From NCBI RefSeq assembly GCF_015706575.1, contig NW_024037076.1, positions 15,814,898-15,878,897 of the forward strand: DNA of 64,000 nucleotides, written 5' to 3'. The stretch is from Patiria miniata (lineage: Eukaryota; Echinodermata; Asteroidea; Valvatida; Asterinidae). The position numbers and the translations under genes were made by a program. Shown here piece by piece: positions 24,501 to 30,816 of this stretch. Below the pieces are notes generated by a model, which saw only the letters and a list, made by a program, of their open reading frames with translations, made no database searches and was not told the DNA's origin. Every line of letters begins with the position of its first letter. The stretch's first letter is position 1.

Positions 24501-25763
24501 GTACTTCTGAATACGCCAATACGGCAAATGGTTCATTGTGCGTAATTGGACCAGGCCCAGTCAGACCGATATAGGCCTACAGACCCACTAACAGCTAGCT
24601 GTTAAATGTGTGTGTCCGGATGTGCACAGAGAAAAATAAAAAATCTTTGATTTCTTTGCCAGCTAATCAACCATTTCCAACTGAAAGTATCTACAATAAA
24701 ATAAGGCCGTGGTAAGTCAAGTTGCACCCTTTTTTTTAGTACTGCTTTTCGATCGAGTACGAGTACTTTGATGATCGAGTACAATTTCGACATGTCGAGT
24801 ACGAGTACTTTGAAATTCGAGTACGAGTACGAGTACGAGTACTCTAAAAAAAAAAAAAAAAAAAAAAGTACGAGTACTACAACACTGATTTCATGTTGAA
24901 AAATCAAATATGCTAAACAATACGGACAGTACATCTTTAACGATCCAAACGCAGACTGCAGTAACACTGAAACAAGTGAGCCTTGAGAGCACCTTTGCGA
25001 TCAGATGCTGAAGAAATAACACCGGTTGGGGGATTATTTCAAAGGTACAGACCTGCGTGGAAAACTGAACTGATACCTCGAATAAATGTGAGACGGTGGG
25101 GCAGGTACAAAGAGTAGATAAGCATTAAAATAGCCCAATCGCCTTGAGCTATTGTCGAGTTAACCAGCGGGTGTTTTATAGCGGAGCAAGCCATATATAA
25201 AGTGAATGGAAAACCAGCAGCATTATCACTTAATTCAAGAACACACGCAAACCAACATGTTTGTTTTTACATACTATAGTGTGGACATTCCTTTGTTTTC
25301 ATGTAGTTAAAAAAAACCAGGGGAAAAAACTCATTTTAGTCAAACTGTGGAAACTCTTTTAACCCATTTTTTTTCTACGATTCCCTTTATTGTTTCTCTT
25401 CATTTTGCCACAGATAAACCTAACCCCAAAAAATGACTCTTAACCTGTTTTCCAGAGAGGGTAAATATTTTGTGGACGTGGGCAAGTCCACACAACGTCG
25501 CTGCCACCTGGTTCATGTGGCCATTTTTGTTCGGAAGTCCACACATAATGCTTGTCTCTCAATACTCACAGTACTTTGGTGTCGTTGGGGATCCCCGTAG
25601 GTAACACCGTCAGGCCTCTACCCATGCAGTTGACTATGCGAAGACTGTGAATGCATTCACACACCTCGCACGCTTCCATGCCTTCCGAGCCCAAACCCGC
25701 ACAGTACACAATAACGCAAAAGACTACAATTGCAATGCAGCCTTCTGCTCGTTTCTCGTGCAT
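1333..25763 (-). CDS. LRR ectodomain gene, one repeat per phase-2 exon (gene-level span, 3' end outside window)
   Basis: Twelve minus-strand exons can be joined in frame into 330 codons plus two bases: exon 1 at 25570-25763, then exons ending at 17813, 16797, 16067, 14735, 8640, 8270, 6584, 4001, 3743, 1829 and 1333. Exon 1 has a start codon, a hydrophobic signal segment and an LRRNT-type cysteine cluster. Each later exon encodes a single 20-30 residue LRR with the pattern LxxNxLxxIxxxxF. Every intron is phase 2, and every exon after the first starts one base into a codon and ends two bases into the next. The split codon at each junction begins NT, so it encodes L, F, I, M or V. One-LRR-per-exon architecture with 72-nt exons is known from LGR/glycoprotein-hormone-receptor, Slit, peroxidasin and LRIG genes. 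Without the C-terminal exons I cannot choose among them. The protein is secreted or has an extracellular ectodomain. Further exons may have been missed. Confidence 0.8.
1829..1900 (-). CDS. LRR gene exon 11 (one LRR)
   Basis: A 72-nt exon with acceptor GGTGTAG and donor GTAAGC, phase 2-2. It encodes QLFSNNLVGLPGDMFAAS then TRIDQL. The plus-strand open frame across this spot is only its shadow. Confidence 0.8.
1920..3740. other. Intron of the LRR gene, no supported gene
   Basis: It holds short plus-strand open frames without known motifs, a poly-G/poly-A mononucleotide patch at 3205-3405, and low-complexity sequence. Nothing beyond intron is supported. Confidence 0.5.
3743..3814 (-). CDS. LRR gene exon 10 (one LRR)
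   Basis: A 72-nt exon with acceptor CCCTTAG and donor GTAAGT, phase 2-2. It encodes DLASNRIRFVASGAFQGV then KTFRSV. The intron to exon 9 is only 186 bp. Confidence 0.8.
4001..4090 (-). CDS. LRR gene exon 9 (extended LRR)
   Basis: A 90-nt exon, phase 2-2. It encodes RLGGNELEEIPTGLFTDP then SLQRSDLEIDIL. A standard 72-nt exon would end after SLQRS, but no GT is present there. The GTATGT 18 nt further on restores phase 2, giving a six-residue longer repeat. Confidence 0.74.
4716..4788 (-). repeat. tRNA-like repeat
   Basis: The minus strand has TAGTGCAGTGGATACTAC (A-box-like) and GCGAGTTCGATTTCC (B-box-like), with the spacing of a tRNA. The acceptor stem does not pair, so it is a SINE head or pseudogene. 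Confidence 0.5.
5340..5700. repeat. Dispersed repeat with TGACCTTTGACC motifs and an AACT tail
   Basis: Repeated GACCTTTGACCC and GACCTTGACCCC blocks are followed by TGAAATCGGTCAACATAATT and a CTAACTAACGAACTAG tail, like the 3' end of a retroelement. The direct repeats also resemble nuclear-receptor half sites. Confidence 0.45.
6584..6655 (-). CDS. LRR gene exon 8 (one LRR)
   Basis: A 72-nt exon with acceptor TCTTTCAG and donor GTGAGT, phase 2-2. It encodes EISENRLQTLKPHTFANV then FGQGYM. Confidence 0.78.
6656..8269. other. LRR gene intron, no feature seen
   Basis: Unique-looking AT-rich DNA. Short open frames on both strands show no domain or splice support. Confidence 0.5.
8270..8338 (-). 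CDS. LRR gene exon 7 (one LRR)
   Basis: A 69-nt exon with acceptor ATCCAAG (weaker pyrimidine tract) and donor GTAAGT, phase 2-2. It encodes RLNDNKLTELRPDSIEGL then HCNKM. Confidence 0.75.
8640..8711 (-). CDS. LRR gene exon 6 (one LRR)
   Basis: A 72-nt exon with acceptor AATCCACAG and donor GTAAGT, phase 2-2. It encodes HLSSNHIMELQPRSLAG then PPNIDSM. It is separated from exon 5 by 6 kb of intron that is mostly repeats. Confidence 0.8.
9360..9880. repeat. ACCAATGGTA minisatellite with 60-bp higher-order units
   Basis: About 30 copies of a core like CCAATGGTA. Between 9590 and 9870 the cores are organised in units of about 60 bp starting TGTATGAAAACCAATTGGTG. Confidence 0.8.
10041..12235. 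repeat. Inverted pair of tandem arrays with an AAGATGGCGGCC motif
   Basis: Plus-oriented units of about 170-180 bp at 10180-11040 each carry AAGATGG-GGCC-like cores, CTATCATGCTTCAAAT and TTACCCTCRCAAATTCA-like boxes. Reverse-oriented units follow at 11820-12230. Poly-C at 10052-10088 marks the left edge. Confidence 0.7.
11402..11566. repeat. 82-bp direct duplication
   Basis: ACAAAATGTAATGAATAAAT through TTTACGCCATGAAGAC occurs twice back to back. Confidence 0.85.
12236..13868. other. LRR gene intron, low-complexity and unrecognised DNA
   Basis: It includes a T-rich/ATT run at 12470-12548 and a GC-richer patch around 12960-13350. One GTGAGT site near 13275 lacks a matching LRR frame. No gene is supported. 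Confidence 0.45.
13869..14685 (-). mobile_element. Tc1/mariner-type element with long inverted ends
   Basis: The ends read CAGTGYGAGTCAAAAAAA and are followed inward by ACTATACACTTT and TTGGCCATAGTTTT. The element is flanked by TA at 13867-13868 and 14686-14687. The inverted ends extend about 230 bp, to the CCCTGACCAGTTGGCGCAAG region. A short transposase remnant lies between. Confidence 0.78.
14218..14372 (-). pseudogene. C-terminal fragment of a Tc1/IS630-like transposase
   Basis: It reads NLDDLQERITREIDILRQ, then in a shifted frame EVIRRAVAGIMQGAQL, then back in frame CIERDGSHVVD and a stop. This resembles the usual C-terminal end of mariner-type transposases. Two compensating frameshifts and loss of the catalytic part make it inactive. 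Confidence 0.6.
14735..14806 (-). CDS. LRR gene exon 5 (one LRR)
   Basis: A 72-nt exon with acceptor TTCCCTCAG and donor GTAAGT, phase 2-2. It encodes NFPNNNLRVIETDTFKRC then QKLTSL, a canonical 24-residue LRR. Confidence 0.82.
14807..15547. other. LRR gene intron, nothing recognised
   Basis: AT-rich DNA with no supported exon. GGTTTTAAACAA-like repeats at 15190-15280 form a weak inverted pair. Confidence 0.4.
15548..16045. repeat. AGAAC/ACAAC pentanucleotide satellite
   Basis: About 90 pentamers, with blocks of AGAAC, ACAAC, AGGAC and GGAAC variants. The long minus-strand Cys/Ser/Val/Leu/Phe open frames over it are artefacts. It abuts LRR exon 4. Confidence 0.95.
16067..16135 (-). CDS. LRR gene exon 4 (one LRR)
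   Basis: A 69-nt exon with acceptor GGTCGCAG and donor GTGAGT, phase 2-2. It encodes FANGNKLEDIKPMVKNG then INLEAV. It lies immediately beside the AGAAC pentanucleotide satellite, which occupies the following intron sequence. Confidence 0.72.
16797..16856 (-). CDS. LRR gene exon 3 (short LRR)
   Basis: A 60-nt exon with acceptor TTACACAG and donor GTAAGT, phase 2-2. It encodes NVTSNRISSPFEVPESLRLL, an LRR about four residues shorter than its neighbours. An N-glycosylation sequon (NVT) is present. Confidence 0.72.
16857..17812. other. LRR gene intron, nothing recognised
   Basis: AT-rich sequence with a short GT microsatellite near 17485. No exon is supported. Confidence 0.45.
17813..17884 (-). 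CDS. LRR gene exon 2 (one LRR)
   Basis: A 72-nt exon with acceptor TTACAG and donor GTGAGT, phase 2-2. It reads NLGENDLQMIPYDALLDL followed by KSLIVL, a complete 24-residue LRR with Asn and hydrophobic residues in the expected places. It follows naturally after the LRRNT cap. Confidence 0.82.
18041..18345. repeat. Degenerate ACTCGG hexamer repeat
   Basis: Runs such as GACTCGGACTCGGACTCG, interrupted by unique bases. The duplicate is at 20616-20920. Confidence 0.75.
19231..19751 (+). mobile_element. 521-bp TTAA-type non-autonomous element, copy 1
   Basis: Ends AGGGAATATAC and GTATTTTCCCT lie between TTAA at 19227-19230 and 19752-19755, which is the piggyBac-type target. A 32-bp near-perfect palindrome lies at 19561-19592. 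No coding capacity. Confidence 0.7.
20558..23132. repeat. 2575-bp tandem duplication, copy 2
   Basis: Second copy. The junction is seamless at GTATTC. It must be very recent, or could be an assembly artefact. Confidence 0.93.
21806..22326 (+). mobile_element. TTAA-type element, copy inside the second tandem unit
   Basis: Identical position within the 2575-bp duplicate. It was duplicated rather than inserted again. Confidence 0.7.
23133..24360. other. LRR intron 1, nothing recognised
   Basis: AT-rich DNA with a poly-G patch near 23953. No exon is supported. Confidence 0.45.
24405..24880. repeat. GTACGA/GAGTAC hexamer repeat in two blocks
   Basis: Blocks at 24413-24505 and 24755-24875 of GAGTACGAGTAC type, the second split by a long A run. 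Confidence 0.8.
24881..25569. other. LRR intron 1 next to exon 1, nothing recognised
   Basis: AT-rich DNA with no further exon or repeat that I can support. Confidence 0.45.
25570..25763 (-). CDS. LRR gene exon 1: signal peptide and LRRNT cysteine cap
   Basis: The exon encodes 64 codons plus two bases, starting MHEKRAEGC. A hydrophobic stretch (IAIVVFCVIVYCAGLG) reads as a signal peptide. It is followed by the cysteine cluster CEVCEC, a fourth cysteine in IVNCMGRG, and then LTVLPTGIPNDTKVL. The pattern CxxCxC...C...LxxLPxxIPxxTxxL is a typical LRR N-terminal cap. The donor is GTGAGT, in phase 2. The next exon found is 7.7 kb downstream, and its first LRR follows the cap without an obvious gap. 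Confidence 0.82.
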
Positions 25764-27005
25764 ATTTGGAGGGTGTTTAACATCTAGAAGAATAAGTTTG
25801 AACTAAAAAGTTGCGATAGCTTTTAAGATTTCAATACTAAGACAAGGGGTTGGTTTGTTTTGACAGAGGCTTGTAGCTCTGGTAGAGTGTTGTGAGAGCC
25901 AAGTTTTAAAGGATCCAACACGGAAGTACATAAAGTTTTATACATGTACTTAACTTCGTCATTCGACGTATCAGCGACATGGGAATTCGTCATCATATAT
26001 TTCACAAATGAACATTCATCTGTCACTGTTTCTGCATTGGTAATACATCATTAGCATTGAGGAAGACACCAATTTCTTTTTCTTAAGACGTATTTATTAT
26101 CCTGTGTATTTTTTTAAGTAAAATTAAAACAAAAACAACAGAACAAGCTGAATAAACATTATTTAATAGCGCAACGGACGAATACCAGCCAGGCGCGGAT
26201 CCAGAGGGGCTTTAGGGGCTCCACCCCCCCCCCCCCCCCCCGGCCCCCGCCCCCGGCCCCCTTACACAAAAATATATAACAATTATAGTTCATGTAATAA
26301 TAACTATATGTCCGCCTGTCTGCAACAATCGGACATAAAAAATCTGACGGGCCTGACACCTCCCCCCCCAAAAAAAAAATTACTGTATCTGCCCCTGCTA
26401 GCATTTAACATTCTTAATGTGATGGTATTGTACGAGCTGGACACATGCTTTTAATGTAACTCCATACATTGTGTACAATCATTCAATGGTAGAGTACGGT
26501 ATAAGGAAACAATCTCTGAATAATAACTTACATAGGCCTACTGCTGCTTTTCCTGTTAAAACTTTAAAACATCATAATGACTTCCACTGAATATTAAACC
26601 ATGAGATCTTTTTTTTCTTCTTTAAACCCGGAGTCTACCCAAGCCCAAATCTTAACCCACTGGCAACCGGTAGGCCTACACTGCACAAAACTGCGGTGTA
26701 AATTTAACACCGGTGGTTTCCATACAGGAACCCTCAGTGTCTGTCATCAATAGTCCTATACATGCAACCGTTCTTAAAAACTGACCCCCATTTTGTTGAA
26801 GTGTAGGGATGTACAGCTGCGTTATGCAAACCTTTCCATAATCCGATGGTCGGAACGCGCTCGGAATGGAACTTCTGTATGTGAGCACGCAAATTCAATA
26901 TGACGCCACGATTGCTTCCGATCAAAGCCGTTCACAGGGTGGTTGCAATGTTCATAATATGTCAAACCGAATTCAACGCAGTAGACGCACGCTCATTAAG
27001 GACGG
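25764..27005. other. Upstream region of the LRR gene
   Basis: It should contain the LRR promoter and 5' UTR. A poly-C patch lies at 26223-26245. A minus-strand open frame at 25823-26026 (starting MTDECSFVKY) has no recognised motif and could be part of the leader. Confidence 0.35.
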
Positions 27006-27018
27006 ACATCACGCCGCC

Positions 27019-27768
27019 AGACACACACATCGCGCCGGTTAAGGACAGACATCTAAGTGTAACAAATTACTTACTTTACAGAAACGAGCAGTTCGTATAA
27101 TTTCGAATGCTGGCTATCGTGATCATTCTGCTCCATTATTTGCTAAATTAAATATATTACAATGTAATGACTTATATTACCTTAATTTAGGAAAACTAAT
27201 GTATAAATGTATGCATAATTTACTTCCGTCATGTTTAAATTCTTGTTTTACCTTAGCATCTAACGTTCATGTATATAATACTCGAAGTAGTGCTAGGGGA
27301 AATTTGTTTGTCCAATTTAACAGAACGTCAATGTCAAAAAATAGTGTTATTCACCGAGGCACTTTGTACTGGAATAGTTTAGATGATTCTCTGAAATTGT
27401 TACCTTCACTATCTGTCTTTGTCAAAAATTTAAAAACTCATTTTCTCGAATCATATTCATAAATTGAAATTCCATTATTTTGTGTATTAATATTTAGGCC
27501 TTGTCTCACGCTTGTCCTGTCTGTCTCACGTATTGTTTTGTTTGTCCTTTGGTCGTATGTTTGTCCATAGGTAAGGGCACAAAAGCGTTCTGCTTAACCT
27601 TATACCTAAATGTTGTCATTTAATTTCACACTTTATAATTAATCACTGTGTACATATCTATCAAATATTATACTAGTGACTTTTTTCTAATGTATACATG
27701 TTTGTACATAATTGTAATGAATGACATCATTGAAATAAATGTTAATACTAATACTAATTAATACTAAT
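27019..27768 (+). mobile_element. 5'-truncated non-LTR retrotransposon with target-site duplication
   Basis: It carries the C-terminal part of a reverse-transcriptase protein: LTLQKRAVRIISNAGYRD, LMYKCMHNLLPS, VHVYNTRSS and a stop at about 27460. A 3' tail follows, ending in TACTAATACTAATTAATACT repeats. The 12-bp ACATCACGCCGC occurs at 27006-27017 and 27769-27780. Confidence 0.82.
27065..27462 (+). pseudogene. Reverse transcriptase C-terminal fragment
   Basis: The frame is open from KLLTLQKRAVRI to HFLESYS with no internal stop. LQKRAxRII, the conserved Cys/Tyr-rich middle and YNTRS are typical of the end of LINE-type polymerase proteins. Catalytic motifs are missing owing to 5' truncation. 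Confidence 0.8.
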
Positions 27769-28204
27769 ACATCACGCCGCATTAGTGACCTTTATGGTAC
27801 ACCATACTATAAGGCTAAGTCAAGATGCGGCGGTATTATCTATAGCATAAATTTTCCCCGAATTCTGAGTAGCGATGGGGAACTGCGCGTAAGCGTTCTG
27901 CAACAACTCTGGATTTTTAAAACTGCCCTTGTGCAACAGCTGTTGTCTCAAATGAAAACACTCTGGTGGACTAGTGTTCACAGATTTCAAACCAGGTCTT
28001 ACATAGAAACAGTGGTAGAAATCCCCAACCTACTCTAGAGCTGACGTCTACGGCATCGAATTTTTTTCCCCAAACGACATCCGTTTCCCATCTTTTGATT
28101 GGTCCATTACATGCATATCTTATGCCTTGTTCTCTACAACAGAAACCCAAGATAGGCTTTACGTCTTGTGAGAAATGTTCCTTTCTCAAAATGAGAAGAA
28201 ATGA

Positions 28205-28275
28205 AAAACGCTCACAGTGGTTCGAACTCGAATCACCTGATTAGAAGTATAGGCTAATTCCAACCAGTCAGTCCG
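28205..28275 (-). repeat. tRNA-like repeat
   Basis: GATTCGAGTTCGAACC with an A-box-like TGGTTGGAATTAGCC upstream on the minus strand. No complete cloverleaf. Confidence 0.4.
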
Positions 28276-28510
28276 TACGAATCAGCTGCCAATCGTCCGT
28301 TGTTTAAACACCGTTATTCATTGTCTTCTGAAGCCCTGGACATCATGAATATGCATAACGCAGAGATAGAGCGCCCTCTTGTCGGATGCCGTTTGGAAAA
28401 AAAAATAATAATTCGCAGCCTGGCTTTTCTGTTGTCTACTGTCTTCAAATATCGATGCGGATTGACCAATCAGGCCTATGTTTTATTGAAAAGTTGAGCG
28501 AAAAAAATGA

Positions 28511-28583
28511 CTGCAGCGGGGCTTGAACCTACGACCTCCGGACAACCGTTCTGGTGCTCTACCAACTGAGCTATTCAGCCCTC
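28511..28583 (-). repeat. tRNA-derived SINE head or tRNA pseudogene
   Basis: The minus strand reads TAGCTCAGTTGGTAGAGCA (good A box) and GGTTCAAGCCCC (good B box). The acceptor stem and anticodon loop do not fit a functional tRNA. Confidence 0.6.
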
Positions 28584-30738
28584 AAATTCTTCAAAACCTT
28601 TGTTCAAGGGGCGCTAGTCAGAAATCATAAACCCGTATATGCCATGCAGCCACGGATCACGCCAAAAGTCGCTTTACAGACCTGGGAAATAGCAAACGGG
28701 ATCACTCAGAGAGGACGTTTTGTGAAATTGTAAAATAACAATTAATTACTTCATAACGAAAATATAATGTCTGTCTGAGTATCATATTACTGTTGTTCAA
28801 ACGATTTACATCAGTTTGTTAGATACTGAATACATTATACAATAATTTGTATAACAGTCATCTGAGTAGCCTACATGTTTTTAAAAAAAATGGATCGGTT
28901 TGAATTTTGAAAGGAGGCTCGTTGGAAAGGTCATTCGTGTTCAATCCAACTCGCCTATGTATTTATGCGCGACAAGTACTGTATGTCACGATTAACGATA
29001 AAATTGGCACTAACGTAGAAAAAAAGTAGCTGACATTGCTAATGACAAAAGAAACTGAACCAGACAAAAGCATTGTTTAACAGAATCAAATGTTTGGTTG
29101 GATGATGTCCGCCTGTATCTAGATCAGTCAACTAGACCAGTGGGTTCCGTACGATGCGCTGACCAATACTACCCTGGTAAGATAAAATGAAGTTTAAACT
29201 AGTGTTAGATAATAATAAAATTTGATTTTAGTGAATTCTGCCAGACAAAGGCTATTTGTCGGTTCAATCGCTTTCTGTCGATAAACCGACAGAAAGCTTT
29301 CATTTTTGCTTTCTTTTGTTTTGGTCAGTCGGTCGAAAGGTCAGTCGCTGTTGTGTCGTGTGGTAGCCTTGACCAAGGCTGTCAGCTTGTTCCCCAAACG
29401 AGCTTGTTCCCGCTACATACACTGCGCGCCACGCCAGCTAGTTGTATTGCCCTTAGCCTCAACGACCCTTGCATGTGCTTTGTCTGTACGTATGTGCGTA
29501 CGCCCCACAAACACGTCCATGAACAGCCGTATACATGCAGTAAGTCGAGGCGGATGACAGCCTTGACGCAACGGTAATACGCTCAATATGATAATTAGTA
29601 CGCGCTATGGTAAATAGTCTTCTCTCATTGGATAATGGCTAAAAAAAGGATGAATATTTATTATACTGCATAATACAACCAAACTTAATAAACCTGACGG
29701 TCTGGGGTAATTAATGTACAAAAAAAACTATGAAATACTAGTAGAATAATATTTATAAAAGTTAGTTATTCATAGTTCGGGTCGAAAAATGAAATGAATA
29801 GGATGAAAAATTTGACCTTTAAAAAACGGCCTAATATATGCAGCGTGCAATTCAAAAAAAATTATAGTAGTTCCGAAGCAAACTCTCAAATATCTTCCAG
29901 GATGGTGCAATAAAAGTTGCTGCAAGACCTTTGTGCAACTTCACTGGTTAGCTCTTTTGTTGTGTGTAGTATGTGTGAGACTGAAACTGGACCATAATTG
30001 CCTGCAGAAGTCGCGCATGCGCACTAATTTCCCCCATTTTTTTGGGGGGGGGGGAATTTCAGGAGATTCCCTAGGGTTGCAGGCCAATAAATCGGTCCAA
30101 AATTTCCTACGCCGGCCAAATCACGATTTGCGTGCCCTCAAATTCTTCGGTATTTCAGCATTTTGTGGGCCATGAACTTGAGGGTTTGTAAAAAAAAATT
30201 ATTGGGTTGAAGCCGTGCACAGGACTGTGAGCTTGCAAGTCTGTGCAATTTGGATGAAATTAGGGCACTAAAAGCGCTCTATTTTGCAAGGGAGTGTAGG
30301 CATCGTTTTTCAAAATGGCTATTTTAAGGGGTGATCATCTTCGACTGGAAATTTCTCCTAAAAGTCATCAGTTTACCCCCCAAAAAAATTGAAAAGAAAA
30401 TGAAAGATGATGAAATAAATAAGCTTTAATTTGATGTGTGTTGCAAACACCTTGGAGAATTGCGAGTATTTTTCCTGAATTTCTGAAGTGGGGGCACTTA
30501 TCATTGGGGTCTATGGCAGTTTATTTACTGGTCTGCAACCTTTACGGTTCCTTGCCAAAATGGCGGCGCACATGCGCTTTATATGCCACAACAGTGGGGG
30601 TTTTTAGGGCACGTGACCTGGGGGTATTTGTCGGTTGGCTTGTGGGTAAGGTGAGTTTGGTGGGACAGGGTTAGAATGGGGTTGATCGGTTCAAAGTTTG
30701 GCCATGAGGTGGAACTTTTGTGTTTTTTTTATACTTAC
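28584..30738. other. Intergenic region, no gene supported
   Basis: It contains a strong hairpin at 29270-29297 and several short open frames without motifs. The stop-containing last exon of the mucin-like gene may lie here unrecognised. Confidence 0.4.
29270..29297. repeat. Perfect 11-bp stem hairpin
   Basis: GCTTTCTGTCG and CGACAGAAAGC are separated by six bases. Confidence 0.85.
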
Positions 30739-30816
30739 ACGGGTATAAAATTGGTCAAGTTCTTCGATGCCTGTAGCTAAGTACGGCTGGATGAATTGCT
30801 CCCGGCTAAACAAAGC
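30739..30816 (-). CDS. Probable cytoplasmic-tail exon of the mucin-like gene
   Basis: 78 nt, phase 0-0, acceptor GGCATTGCAG and donor GTAAGT, both strong. It encodes ALFSREQFIQPYLATG then IEELDQFYTR. Its phase matches the donor at 31651, so the joined tail reads AYQQ-ALFSREQF. Assignment to this gene is by phase and position only. A later exon with the stop codon is not identified. Confidence 0.6.

Noticed and set aside
28511..28583. Functional tRNA gene
   Set aside because: The A and B boxes are good, but the acceptor stem has several mismatches and the anticodon loop lacks the usual T before the anticodon.
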